A stretch of DNA of 64,000 nucleotides from DASSFG01 sp035547915 (GTDB lineage: Bacteria > Planctomycetota > Planctomycetia > Pirellulales > JAICIG01), in NCBI GenBank assembly GCA_035547915.1, contig DASZTS010000045.1, forward strand, positions 1 to 64,000, written 5' to 3'. The stretch's first letter is position 1. Each line of letters starts with the position of its first letter. A program made the translations under genes and the position numbers. Of the stretch, positions 41,338 through 50,380 are shown in pieces. The notes beneath the pieces were generated by a model. It was not told where the DNA came from. It saw nothing but the letters and a program-made list of their open reading frames with translations, and did no database searches.

Positions 41338-41457
41338 TTCGTCAGGTTATCGCGCCGCCGTCGTGCATCGCTAGACCGTCGCCGACGGTTACAGGACTTT
41401 AATGAGGTCGACAAATAAGATTTCGCACTCAACGACATGACCTTCAACATACGGCGG

Positions 41458-42486
41458 TCAATCGGGCCGCGTTTTGTCGACTGCGGCCGCCAGAGCGGCC
41501 ACGGCCCAGGCCGTCGCGGGGGTCGAGATGAATTGGTCTTTACCGTGCGGGTCGCCGTTGTCGAAATACGGCTGGATCGGTTGCGACCGCGATCGTACAT
41601 GCCAGGAACCGTCCTCGCATTGCGTCGAGAGTAAATAGCCGGCGCCGCGCTGATAGGCGGGCGAGGTGACCGAAAGTCCGGTCAGTTGCAGGATCCCAAG
41701 CGTCTGTCCGGAGGCGTATGCGTCGCTGGGCATGCTATCCAACTGCGCCCAACCGCCGTCATCGCGCTGCGACGCGAGAACGATTTGACGAATTTGGGCT
41801 ACTTCTTCCTCGGGTGCCTTGAGCAGGTGGAGCGACCACAACCGAAAGCATTTGTCTTCCTGGCATTCGAGCTTTGCCGTGGATAGCCATTGGACCGCCT
41901 TGTCGATCGCCGACTTCGCTGACGATCGTTGCGATTCGGCGGTGTACTTTTGCAGTCCGTAGACGGCGAGCGTGGTGCACGTGACGTTCGATTCCTCAAG
42001 TGGCGGCCGGCCGGTTTGCCGCGACCAGTGGCCGTCGTCGTGCTGCGTCTTCAGCAAGAATGTGACCATGGCTTCGCTGGTTTCATCTGCCGCGGCTTCT
42101 GCCAGGCGCAATGCCCAGAGACCGTATCCGACCGTCATCGCCCGGCCGCCAATCCGCTGCCCTTCCCGCAGGTTAGCGAGATCGTCGTGAAACGATGTTT
42201 GCGTAAACGTCGTTTGTGCGGCGAGCATCGGCTGGTCCACAGCGAACCCATGCTCCCGGGCGGTGACCGCCGCGAGCACGGGGAGCGTTTGGTGATGGCA
42301 CGAAAAGCAACTCTGGTTATCCGGATAGCGCTGAGCAGCCTTCGAAGCAACGACCAATCCGCGTTCAACGGCGCGTCGCAATGCCTCTTGATCGCATGCG
42401 TGCGAACGGTTGGCCCAACATCCGATTCCCGTGAGAACGATTGCGACGGTACGCCAGGACGGCAAGGCATTCATAATCGTCGGCAA
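41458..42486 (-). CDS. Secreted squalene-cyclase-like toroid with a CxxCH motif
   Basis: The 342-residue protein has a signal peptide (about residues 1-30, ending ANRSHA). A single CFSCH motif (Cys60, Cys63, His64) follows in NQSCFSCHHQT, the pattern of covalent c-type heme. The rest consists of prenyltransferase/squalene-cyclase-type QW-like repeats (TQHDDGHWSRQ, SQRDDGGWAQLDS, TQCEDGSWHVRS). These toroids bind or cyclise lipids, but no DxDD or other cyclase residue was seen. I infer a periplasmic, possibly heme-bearing, lectin-like or lipid-binding protein. The ATG at 42474 is an alternative start. Confidence 0.75.
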   Translation of the reverse strand: MPTIMNALPSWRTVAIVLTGIGCWANRSHACDQEALRRAVERGLVVASKAAQRYPDNQSCFSCHHQTLPVLAAVTAREHGFAVDQPMLAAQTTFTQTSFHDDLANLREGQRIGGRAMTVGYGLWALRLAEAAADETSEAMVTFLLKTQHDDGHWSRQTGRPPLEESNVTCTTLAVYGLQKYTAESQRSSAKSAIDKAVQWLSTAKLECQEDKCFRLWSLHLLKAPEEEVAQIRQIVLASQRDDGGWAQLDSMPSDAYASGQTLGILQLTGLSVTSPAYQRGAGYLLSTQCEDGSWHVRSRSQPIQPYFDNGDPHGKDQFISTPATAWAVAALAAAVDKTRPD

Positions 42487-42645
42487 AGCGGGCTTAACCG
42501 TCGGAACCGCGCCGACGGTACTACCCTTCCTAGTGGAAGAGCCTATATTTCAGGGAGCCCGGCCGCACTTGGCGGGATTGACCCGCCCGCGGCCGCGTGC
42601 CGTTGAGGATAGGGAACGTACCCGGCCGATTCAAGGAGTTGCGCA

Positions 42646-42876
42646 ATGGCAACAGCAAGCGTAGGTTGCGATCTCGGGCACATCGGGGAAACGGCAGGCG
42701 TTGTCTGGCATCTGCTCGCCGAGAAAGGGCCGCTGAGCATGGCGCAGGTCGTCAAGCAGACGGGCGAAGCCCGCGACCTGGTCATGCTCGCGCTCGGGTG
42801 GCTTGCGAGGGAAGACAAGATCGTCATCGACAACGAGTCGCGCAGCCGAACCGTGGCGTTGAAGGACGCCAACTAA
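42646..42876 (+). CDS. Small winged-helix protein (DUF2582-type)
   Basis: The 76-residue protein matches the short winged helix-turn-helix family PF10771 in its pattern IGETAGVVWHLLAEKGPLS...DLVMLALGWLAREDKI. These are probable DNA-binding or regulatory proteins of unknown target. AAGGAG lies a few bases before the ATG. It is a stand-alone gene between two minus-strand genes. Confidence 0.85.
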   Translation: MATASVGCDLGHIGETAGVVWHLLAEKGPLSMAQVVKQTGEARDLVMLALGWLAREDKIVIDNESRSRTVALKDAN

Positions 42877-42948
42877 GGCGCCGGGCACGGTCGCCAGCAA
42901 AACTGGGCCGCTTGTCAAAGCGACTGCCGGACTGGCCCCTTTCAGCAG

Positions 42949-43770
42949 CTAAGCGATCTCGTCCAAGCACCGTTGCAGGTTTTCGATGCTTTCGCGCGCC
43001 AGGCGCTCGGGACCAGGCGAGTAATCGAAGACTTCGACCGAGACCCAGCCGCGGTAATCGACCTCGCCGAGAGCCTCTAAGATCGGCGGGAATTCGAGTT
43101 GACCCATGCCCGGCCCCTGCCGGTTCGGATCGTTGGCGTGAAAGTGGACGAGCCAGGGAGACGAGCGGCGGATGAGCGCGGGAATCGGCTCCGCTTCGGT
43201 CGACATGGCCTTGCAATCGAGATGCAGACGGCAATGGGACGAGCCGACCATTTCGATGAGCCGGATTCCGTCCGCCGCCGTCAACAGGAAATTCCCCTCC
43301 GCGGGTCCGAGCGGTTCGACCGCCAACGTGACGTCGAGCTCTTCCAACACCGGCATGGCCGTCCGAAAAACCTCGGCGGCGTACCTCATGGCCTCTTCGT
43401 GGTCGACACCTGGCAGGAGATTGCGCTGCTGCGGCGAGCCAAATACCATGATCGACCCGCCCAGATCGTGACAGAGGCGAGCCAGCTCTTGGATATAATC
43501 GGCGGTCGCACGTCGCACGGCCGCGTCGGGCGTTGTCAGGTAAAACCCTTCGGTCTTGGCCAGCAACCAATGTAGCCCGACCACATCGAGCCCGGCGTCT
43601 TCGGTCTGACGTCGAATCTCCTTGCGCCGCGAGGACGTGATCTTCCGCGCGTCGGTGTCGATCGTGAACGGCGCGATCTCGATGCCCGTGTAACCGCACT
43701 CTCGCGCAAACGCGAATCCCTTGTCCAAAGGCCAGTCGACGAACGTTTCGTTACAGATGGCGAATTTCAT
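42949..43770 (-). CDS. Sugar phosphate isomerase/epimerase (TIM barrel, AP2 family)
   Basis: The 273-residue protein has the xylose-isomerase-like barrel with a plausible metal set: Glu in AVEPLGPAEGNFLL, Asp in RLHLDCKAM, His in WLVHFHAND and Glu in VSVEVFDYSP. Such proteins interconvert ketoses or handle inositol derivatives and are very common in planctomycetes. It is divergent from the DNA methyltransferase gene. The substrate is not known. Confidence 0.85.
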   Translation of the reverse strand: MKFAICNETFVDWPLDKGFAFARECGYTGIEIAPFTIDTDARKITSSRRKEIRRQTEDAGLDVVGLHWLLAKTEGFYLTTPDAAVRRATADYIQELARLCHDLGGSIMVFGSPQQRNLLPGVDHEEAMRYAAEVFRTAMPVLEELDVTLAVEPLGPAEGNFLLTAADGIRLIEMVGSSHCRLHLDCKAMSTEAEPIPALIRRSSPWLVHFHANDPNRQGPGMGQLEFPPILEALGEVDYRGWVSVEVFDYSPGPERLARESIENLQRCLDEIA

Positions 43771-43860
43771 GGTAATTGCGCGGCTTGCCGGCCACGCTTG
43801 AAAGAACGGGGCGAGACATTACGATAACGCGTGTCCGTTGCACCACAAGGAGGTCTTGGC

Positions 43861-44835
43861 GTGGCATTGGCCGCCAATCGGCTTTATCAGGGCGACTGCG
43901 TCGCTCGCATGCAAGAGCTTGATGCAGGTTCCGTCGATCTGGCGTTCGCGGACCCCCCGTTCAACATCGGCTACGAATACGACATCTACGACGATCGCCG
44001 GCCGCGCGAACACTATCTCGACTGGAGTCGAGAATGGATGGCGGCCGTATCGCGCGTGCTCAAGCCCACGGGCACGTTCTGGCTGGCGATCGGCGACGAA
44101 TACGCCGCCGAGTTGAAGCTCATTGCCCAGAACGATTTGCATTTTACCTGCCGGAGTTGGGTGATCTGGTATTACACGTTCGGGGTCAACTGCAAGCGAA
44201 AGTTCACCCGCTCGCATGCGCACCTGTTTCATTTCGTCAAAGACGCGGAGCAGTTCACGTTCAACGACCAAGATCCCGCCGTGCGGGTGCCGTCGGCACG
44301 CCAGCTCGTCTATGCCGATGTGCGGGCGAACCCTGCCGGCCGCCTGCCCGACGACACCTGGATCTTGCGTCCGCAAGACGTTCCGGCCGGTTTTGCGCCC
44401 GACCAGGACACATGGTATTTTTCGCGTGTCGCGGGCACCTTCAAGGAACGGGCCGGCTTCCACGGCTGCCAGATGCCCGAGCAGCTTCTGGGCCGCATTA
44501 TCCGCGTCAGCAGTAACGAAGGGGATTTGGTGCTCGACCCATTCGGCGGCAGTGGCACCACGCTCGCGGTGGCCAAGAAGCTCGGTCGAAATTGGATCGG
44601 CTTCGAACTGTCGTCCGACTACGTGACCAAGATCGAGGATCGACTGGGCGCGGTGACCGTAGGACAGTCGCTCGATGGCCCGGCCGACCCTGTGAGCAGC
44701 GCCCCGCCGACGTCGAAGGGGAAGCAATTGGCACACAAGCAGGCGAAGAAGGCAAAGCACGACTCTGAGCCCAAGACCACCGGTCGCGACCCCTTGGCCG
44801 TCAACGGTGAAACCCTGGGCCGCTCGAAAGATTGA
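43861..44835 (+). CDS. Site-specific DNA methyltransferase (beta-class), solitary
   Basis: The 324-residue protein has the catalytic motif DPPFNIGYEYD near residue 30 and the SAM-binding motif DPFGGSGTT near the end, the order expected of beta-class amino-methyltransferases (N6-adenine or N4-cytosine). The target-recognition region lies between. I chose the GTG at 43861 because AAGGAGG ends 7 bases upstream; the in-frame GTG at 43831 lacks such a site. No restriction endonuclease gene is nearby, so it looks like an orphan, possibly regulatory. It is 7 bp from the next isomerase gene. The Lys/Ala/Ser-rich C-terminal tail is extra to the fold. Confidence 0.92.
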   Translation: MALAANRLYQGDCVARMQELDAGSVDLAFADPPFNIGYEYDIYDDRRPREHYLDWSREWMAAVSRVLKPTGTFWLAIGDEYAAELKLIAQNDLHFTCRSWVIWYYTFGVNCKRKFTRSHAHLFHFVKDAEQFTFNDQDPAVRVPSARQLVYADVRANPAGRLPDDTWILRPQDVPAGFAPDQDTWYFSRVAGTFKERAGFHGCQMPEQLLGRIIRVSSNEGDLVLDPFGGSGTTLAVAKKLGRNWIGFELSSDYVTKIEDRLGAVTVGQSLDGPADPVSSAPPTSKGKQLAHKQAKKAKHDSEPKTTGRDPLAVNGETLGRSKD

Positions 44836-44842
44836 CGCAATC

Positions 44843-45730
44843 ATGGCTCACGACGACATTCGTATCGGCACGCTCGTAAAGGCCGATCGCGATCCGATCA
44901 GCTACTTGAAGCAGATCCTTCCCTACGGGTTCGAGAGCTTTCAGCTCACGTTTCCCAGCGTGCTGGGCGGAATGGACGTCAAGCAGCTTGCGACCGACGT
45001 GCGTGCCGTACTGAACGAACAGGGCTCGAATGCGGTGATCAGTTCCGTCGGCATCTACGGCAATCCGCTGGTCGACCCACGCGTGGCGGATGGTTTTGTG
45101 ACGCTGATCGACGCGGCCGATGCCTTCGGTTGCAAGCTCGTTTGCGGGTTCGCGGGCCGCATCGTCGATCGGCCGGTGCCCGAGTCGATGTCGAAGTTTC
45201 GTGAGGTCTTCACGCCGCTCGCCAAGCGAGCGGAGGACCGCGGCGTGCGTATCGCTTTCGAAAACTGCGACATGCGCGGGACTTGGGAGACGGGCGATTG
45301 GAATATCGCCCACGCCCCCGCCGCCTGGGAGATGATGTTCGACGCCGTGCCTAGCCCGGCGATCGGCCTCGAATGGGAGCCGTGCCACCAGATGGTGAGC
45401 CTGATCGATCCCTTGCCGCAATTGCGCAAATGGGTCGACAAGGTATTTCACCTCCACGGCAAGGATGCGACCGTCATGTGGGATGTAGTGCGCACATACG
45501 GCATTCGTGGCGGCAAGACGTTCGTCCACCATCGCACGCCCGGCTTCGGCGATACGAACTGGTCCGATGTGATTACCATCCTGCGGCAGGGTGGTTTCCG
45601 CGGGGCAATCGACATCGAAGGGTGGCACGATCCGGTCTATCGAGGCGACCTGGAAATGACCGGTCAGGTCCGCGCCTTGCGCTACCTCAAGGAATGCCGT
45701 GGCGGCGACTTCGTGCCGAATCCGACATAG
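44843..45730 (+). CDS. Sugar phosphate isomerase/epimerase (TIM barrel, AP2 family)
   Basis: The 295-residue protein is a second TIM-barrel isomerase: Glu in VRIAFENCDMRG, Glu-His in GLEWEPCHQM, His in VFHLHGKDA and the final Glu in AIDIEGWHD form a plausible metal-binding set. The ATG is 7 bases after the methyltransferase stop, so co-translation is likely. The 273-aa isomerase at 42949 lies on the other side of the methyltransferase. Substrate unknown. Confidence 0.85.
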   Translation: MAHDDIRIGTLVKADRDPISYLKQILPYGFESFQLTFPSVLGGMDVKQLATDVRAVLNEQGSNAVISSVGIYGNPLVDPRVADGFVTLIDAADAFGCKLVCGFAGRIVDRPVPESMSKFREVFTPLAKRAEDRGVRIAFENCDMRGTWETGDWNIAHAPAAWEMMFDAVPSPAIGLEWEPCHQMVSLIDPLPQLRKWVDKVFHLHGKDATVMWDVVRTYGIRGGKTFVHHRTPGFGDTNWSDVITILRQGGFRGAIDIEGWHDPVYRGDLEMTGQVRALRYLKECRGGDFVPNPT

Positions 45731-45795
45731 TCGGAAGTCAGCAGGCAGTTTTTGGCCGCTTACCAGACCAGCGATGTCGCGGCGGCGCCGCGCGC

Positions 45796-45832
45796 AAAAA
45801 AAGACCGCCCGAGAGACGCCTCTCGGGCGGTC
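45796..45832 (-). terminator. Intrinsic terminator for the MORN-repeat gene
   Basis: Read on the minus strand, a perfect 13-bp GC-rich stem (45803-45815 with 45820-45832) and a 4-base loop are followed by seven T residues (45796-45802). It lies 30 bp beyond the stop of the MORN-repeat gene (45863). The segment next to the A/T-run (GCGC then seven A) is shared with the terminator at 59873. Confidence 0.93.
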
Positions 45833-45862
45833 GAATCGCTTAGGTTCGACTCGGTCCTCGGC

Positions 45863-47119
45863 TTAGCGTTTCATCTGGCTGCGAACTTTCGGAGCCAACG
45901 GGTGCGAAGGAAGGACTTCGGCTTTGTGCGGCACAGGAGCCGGCACGTCGACGACCTTGGTGTCGCCGTTGGTCAGGTCGGCCGTCTCGTGAACGCGGCC
46001 GTTGGTATCCCACCAGCGCCAGCGGCCCGTCGGATTGCCGTCAACGTATTCGCCCTGCGTTGACTTCTGGCCGTTCTGGTGCCACCAGGTCCATTTGCCG
46101 ACCTGCTTGCCGTTGTCGTACGAGCCCTGGAGGGCAATCTGCCCGTTTTCGTACCACCACTGGAACTTGCCGACTTGCAGATCGTTGCGAAATTCGCCCT
46201 GCATCTGCTTCTGGCCGCTCTGATACCAGGCGACCCACTGGCCATGCTTCTCGTCCTTGCCCTGCTTGCCGAAGGTGGCGACCTTGAGGGTCCACCAATC
46301 ATCGGGGGTCTGCACGACTTCTTTGGCGTGCAGATACATACCCTCCGTCTTCTTTTGCTTGTTGGAGAAGTTGTCGACCTTGGCGGCCAGTTTGCGTCCA
46401 CCCTGGTAAGTGTCCTTCACGATCTGGCGCCCCTCGGCGTTCCACTCGGCGTAGTCGCCGTCGATCTCGCCGTTGCGGTAGTCGATCTCCTTCATCTTCC
46501 GGCCATTGGCGAAGAACCAGACCGACTTGCCTTCGCGATTGCCGTCGGCGAAGTGCCATTCGCTGATCTTGCGCTGCTTGCTGTCGTAAATGCCCCACTT
46601 GCCGTGCAGCTTGCCGTTCTGGAAGCCGGCCTGCGAAACGAAGGGGCCGGAGAATTGTTGATAGGGGAGCTTGGTGAGCAGGTCGGCCTCGTTGCCGCGA
46701 TACCAGCGGTTCCAGGTTCCGTCACGCTCGCCGTTGCGGTAGTGGCCTTCCGCGATGATGGTGCCCCGCTCGTCGAACATCTTCCACGCGCCGTGGTTGA
46801 TGTAGTTGCCGTCGGCGTCCTGGGTCACTTCGCGTTCGATGCGGATGCTGCCGTTGGGGAAACGCTCACGGATGACTTCCATCTCGTTGGCGTCTTCGAC
46901 CGGTGTTGCCTCGGTCGGCAACTGGCTCGGTTCGGAGTACTCGCTCGTCTCGCTGTTGGCGGTCTCGCCGTACTCGTAGTCATAGGTCTCCGACACGGCG
47001 GCTACCGTTCTGTTCCGGAGATCGGAATAGCCGTCATCGGCGCTTGCCGCCACACCGTCCATGGACAAGGCGAAGCATGCGGCTAGCGGTAAATTGAAAA
47101 GGGCCGCGTAGCGTGCCAT
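45863..47119 (-). CDS. Secreted MORN-repeat protein (YwqK-like)
   Basis: The 418-residue protein has a signal peptide (residues 1-27), an acidic Ser/Glu-rich stretch, then about twelve MORN-type repeats of 22-24 residues (for example FQNGKLHGKWGIYDSKQRK, ENGQIALQGSYDNGKQVGKW). Such repeats form open beta-meanders that bind lipids or proteins. Automated pipelines often name such proteins as antitoxins of a YwqK system, but no toxin is present here. AAAGGAG precedes the ATG. It ends at the strong terminator 45796-45832. Confidence 0.85.
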   Translation of the reverse strand: MARYAALFNLPLAACFALSMDGVAASADDGYSDLRNRTVAAVSETYDYEYGETANSETSEYSEPSQLPTEATPVEDANEMEVIRERFPNGSIRIEREVTQDADGNYINHGAWKMFDERGTIIAEGHYRNGERDGTWNRWYRGNEADLLTKLPYQQFSGPFVSQAGFQNGKLHGKWGIYDSKQRKISEWHFADGNREGKSVWFFANGRKMKEIDYRNGEIDGDYAEWNAEGRQIVKDTYQGGRKLAAKVDNFSNKQKKTEGMYLHAKEVVQTPDDWWTLKVATFGKQGKDEKHGQWVAWYQSGQKQMQGEFRNDLQVGKFQWWYENGQIALQGSYDNGKQVGKWTWWHQNGQKSTQGEYVDGNPTGRWRWWDTNGRVHETADLTNGDTKVVDVPAPVPHKAEVLPSHPLAPKVRSQMKR

Positions 47120-47525
47120 TGCGCACTCCTTTGAACAATCGATTTTGTAACGTGCAACCGCCGAACTTCCGCGATTCAGCTAAAGTTATCGGCAGTCCGG
47201 TCTATGAGCTTGGGAGTTTCTGAAGCGTTTATGCGCAATGCGGATAGCGTCTGCGTAAGTTCCTATCCGCAGCGGTCTTTTGTCGCGGTGCAGGCAAGCG
47301 CATGTGCCTGGTATTCGCGCAGAAACCGCTCGTTCGCAGGGTATGACCTACGACCACGGCGATGGGACTTGCGCGACCGAGTTACCGCCGCGGGGGCTGA
47401 CGAGGACGGGTGAAAACGAGTCCTTTGCTGTGGAGCACCGCTCCACGCCGCATCCTGCGGGTAAACTGGTATCGCGTGCCGCCTGCGACGCAAACGAGAC
47501 CTCTGTAGAAACCTGACGTGCCCAA
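47120..47525. other. Intergenic region between the MORN gene and fxsA
   Basis: The 406 bp between two divergent genes hold no gene I can support. Short open frames on either strand lack start signals and protein patterns. Promoters for both flanking genes are expected here but no clear -35/-10 pair was identified. Confidence 0.5.
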
Positions 47526-48002
47526 GTGCTGTTCCGCCTTTTCTTACTGTTCACACTCCTGCCGCTCATCGAGCTGACGCTGCTGGCGTGGATGAGCGCG
47601 CACACCGATTGGCGGCTAACCGTGGCGTTCGTCATCGGAACCGGAGTCTTGGGCGCCGCGCTGATCCGCTCGCAGGGGTGGCGGGCGTGGCGACGAATCA
47701 GGGATGAACTCGCTCGCGGTCAGGTGCCGACCGACTCGATTCAGGACGGGCTGCTGATCTTGGTTGCCGGCCTGCTCCTCATCACTCCTGGCGTTCTGTC
47801 CGATCTGGTCGGCGTGTTGCTGCTCGTTCCCTGGGTGCGGAGAGCCGTCAGAAGATGGTTGCGCCGGCGGTGGCAGTTGAAATTCGACGTGCGCATGACG
47901 GGCAGCCGGATGCCAGACCGGCCCGGCGAACGCTCCCATCCGCACGGTGATCGGATCATCGATGTGACGTCGACGCCCGTCGACAGCGCTGACGCGCGTT
48001 AG
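47526..48002 (+). CDS. fxsA: FxsA family membrane protein
   Basis: The 158-residue protein has three hydrophobic helices and the FxsA pattern (LIELTLLAWMSAHTDWRL, GAALIRSQGWRAW, DGLLILVAGLLLITPGVLSDLVG). FxsA overexpression relieves phage F exclusion in E. coli; its native role is unclear. A GTG at 47526 starts the protein; no strong ribosome binding site is seen. The Arg/Asp-rich C-terminal tail is cytoplasmic. Confidence 0.88.
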   Translation: MLFRLFLLFTLLPLIELTLLAWMSAHTDWRLTVAFVIGTGVLGAALIRSQGWRAWRRIRDELARGQVPTDSIQDGLLILVAGLLLITPGVLSDLVGVLLLVPWVRRAVRRWLRRRWQLKFDVRMTGSRMPDRPGERSHPHGDRIIDVTSTPVDSADAR

Positions 48003-48184
48003 CGGCGCCGGCCCACCATCGCTAGCAAGAGCCGAATCCGTCGCGGTCGCCAGTCTCGGATCGAATCAAGGCGACAATTCGAGACCGTCCCAAAAACGAT
48101 ATTTGCTTGCTCTCGACTCCGAAATCGAAGAAGATCGTCGGTCTCATCTGTAGTCCTTCCGACGACTTTTTCACCGGGGGTTGT

Positions 48185-50380
48185 ATGTCGTCCCATATCG
48201 TCTGGCGAGGTGCAATCATCTTCGTCGCTGTAGGGCTGTGTTGCCACCTCGCCGTCGCGGCGGAAAAGGCAGAGATACCCAGTAGCGATGAAATCAAATC
48301 TCTGCTCGCCAAAGAGCCGATCAACAAAGATTCATGGCCGACGTGGCGCGGGCGGATCCTGAGTTGGATCGGTGATCGCAGCGGTCGAACCGACGATGCT
48401 TTCTCTGCGGCTCTCGAGTTTATAAACAAGCAGGCCGATGCGGATGACAAATTGCCCGCGTGGTTGGCCGACGACGCCTTCGCCTGGTACCTATTGGGTA
48501 GCAGTAAGCTACGAGAACCAAATCAGGCGGAGGCCGCCCCGCGGGCCGAGGCTGTGATACGGCAGAGCCTCGCACTCGACCCAGCTTTTGCCCGTACCCA
48601 TCGAAATCTTGCCCGGAGCCTGATCTTTCAGGTACAGGCCAAAGGCGCTCAAGTCGATGCGGCCCAGGAGCCGCGTCTGATCGAAGCGCAGCGCGAGTTG
48701 GAGGAGGCGGCGCGGCTGGATCCTGATGTATCGCTCGACCTCGAACACGGACTGCTGGCCTGGAACAAAAACGATTTCGCGGAGGCCGAGCGGAGATTCC
48801 GTGCGCTGCTGGCCGAACGACCAGACGAAGTATCGGTGGCCCAGATGGTCGCGCGCGTGATCGGCGCCCAGGACAACAGAGCCGGCTCAGACTGGGGCAA
48901 CGCGGTCAGACCGCTCGTCGAGCGATTTCCCGACGACGGCGAATTGCGAGCCCATTATGCCCTGTCGTTGGCCCGCGAAGGGCGCTACCTGGCCGCCTAC
49001 GACGAAATGGGCCGAGCACGGCGTCGCGGTGTCGATCCCGGGCAGCTCTTCGGGCCGAAGTTCGTCAGCGCCGTTCAACGCGGCGCGTTACCCTATCTGG
49101 TCGGTCGATATGCCTTGTATGGCGTCGCTTGCTATGGAGCGGCGCTGGTATTGATGGCCGGCTTCGGACTCGTGCTCGCCCGTCGGACGCGCGGAGAACT
49201 GGCGCTGAACTTGTTGAGCGATGACGTTGGTCAGTTCGTTCAGGGCGGACAGGTGCTGCGAGGCCGCGGCGAATCGCTGTTGGCCAAGCTCTATATGCTG
49301 ATGCTGATGGCCGGTCTGATCTTCTTCTACCTGACCATTCCTTTCCTGGCCGCCGGAATGCTGGCCCTCACCGCCGGCTTACTTTACGGCATCTTCTTAT
49401 TGCCGCGCATTCCGATCAAGCTCGTACTGATAATCGTGATTGTGGGTTTGAGCATGGCTTGGTCCATCCTGAAGAGCATGTTTGCGCGGGCCGGAAGCGG
49501 CAGCTTCGGTCTGACCAAGACGGAACAGGACTGTCCCCGCTTACATCAGACGGTGCGGGCGGTCGCAGAGCGCGTGGCGACACGACCCGTCGACCAGATC
49601 TATCTCGCGCCCGGTTCGGAAATCGGCGTGCACCAGGAAGGCCGAGGCCCGTTCGGCGTGTTCGGCGTCAAGCGGCGCGTGCTGACGTTGGGGATGTCGA
49701 CGATGCGGTACCTCTCCGTAAGTGAGCTCAAGGCGATTCTCGCTCACGAGTACGCACACTTCAGTCATAGCGACACGTTCTACTCTCGATTCATTTACCA
49801 GGTGACCCTCTCGATCGAGCAGGCGCTCACGGGCATGGGGCAAGCGGGCGGCAAGTTGAATTACGCCAACCCGTTTTATTGGGCGCTCCTCTGGTACTAT
49901 CGCGCCTACAGCCTGTTGGCGGCCGGTTTCTCGCGCTCGCGCGAATTCTTGGCCGATCGTATGGCCGTGAGCCTGTACGGCAAAGACGCCTTCATCCAAG
50001 GCCTGACCAAGGTGGCCACCGAGGGAACGTTCTTCGACAAGACGATGTTCAACTCCACGCGCGGTTTGCTCGCCGAAAACAAATCGTTCCTCAATATGTA
50101 CGAGGCGCTCCAATCGTATCGCGAGGATGAATCGGCGAGCGCGCTACGCAAGGAAGTGAGCGACGAAGTGCTCAAGCAGCACAGCTCGCTGTTCGCTTCG
50201 CACCCGGCCTTTGCCGAGCGCTTGGACGCGGTGGCGGCCTTTCCGAACGTGCCGCAGCAGGAGACGGTGTCGGCCCTCAGCCTGTTCGAAGAGCCGGACA
50301 AGATCGAGCAGGAGTTGACGGAGTTCTACACCGGCTTCGTGGCGTACATCAGCCGGTTGCAGAGCCAGGCCGCGAGCTGA
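48185..50380 (+). CDS. M48 family zinc metallopeptidase with N-terminal TPR region
   Basis: The 731-residue protein has a signal-anchor (residues 1-27), an N-terminal TPR-like region (about 80-270), two hydrophobic segments (about 305-335 and 370-430), and the M48 zinc motif HEYAH with His521, Glu522 and His525. The third ligand region REFLADRMA follows. Such membrane proteases act in envelope quality control (HtpX/BepA-like). The start at 48185 has a GGGGG binding site; the frame is open upstream. Its tail overlaps the convergent lpxI gene by 32 bp. Confidence 0.85.
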   Translation: MSSHIVWRGAIIFVAVGLCCHLAVAAEKAEIPSSDEIKSLLAKEPINKDSWPTWRGRILSWIGDRSGRTDDAFSAALEFINKQADADDKLPAWLADDAFAWYLLGSSKLREPNQAEAAPRAEAVIRQSLALDPAFARTHRNLARSLIFQVQAKGAQVDAAQEPRLIEAQRELEEAARLDPDVSLDLEHGLLAWNKNDFAEAERRFRALLAERPDEVSVAQMVARVIGAQDNRAGSDWGNAVRPLVERFPDDGELRAHYALSLAREGRYLAAYDEMGRARRRGVDPGQLFGPKFVSAVQRGALPYLVGRYALYGVACYGAALVLMAGFGLVLARRTRGELALNLLSDDVGQFVQGGQVLRGRGESLLAKLYMLMLMAGLIFFYLTIPFLAAGMLALTAGLLYGIFLLPRIPIKLVLIIVIVGLSMAWSILKSMFARAGSGSFGLTKTEQDCPRLHQTVRAVAERVATRPVDQIYLAPGSEIGVHQEGRGPFGVFGVKRRVLTLGMSTMRYLSVSELKAILAHEYAHFSHSDTFYSRFIYQVTLSIEQALTGMGQAGGKLNYANPFYWALLWYYRAYSLLAAGFSRSREFLADRMAVSLYGKDAFIQGLTKVATEGTFFDKTMFNSTRGLLAENKSFLNMYEALQSYREDESASALRKEVSDEVLKQHSSLFASHPAFAERLDAVAAFPNVPQQETVSALSLFEEPDKIEQELTEFYTGFVAYISRLQSQAAS

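Noticed and set aside
43861..44835. Restriction-modification system
   Set aside because: Both flanking genes are TIM-barrel isomerases and no endonuclease or specificity subunit is in view.
46079..47086. A 335-codon plus-strand frame opposite the MORN-repeat gene
   Set aside because: Its hydrophobic Val/Leu-rich sequence is the mirror of the repeated Gly/Asn/Lys-rich MORN codons. No start signal was seen.
45863..47119. Toxin-antitoxin role for the MORN protein (YwqK naming)
   Set aside because: The protein is secreted and no toxin gene is adjacent. The repeat family alone does not support a toxin-antitoxin system.
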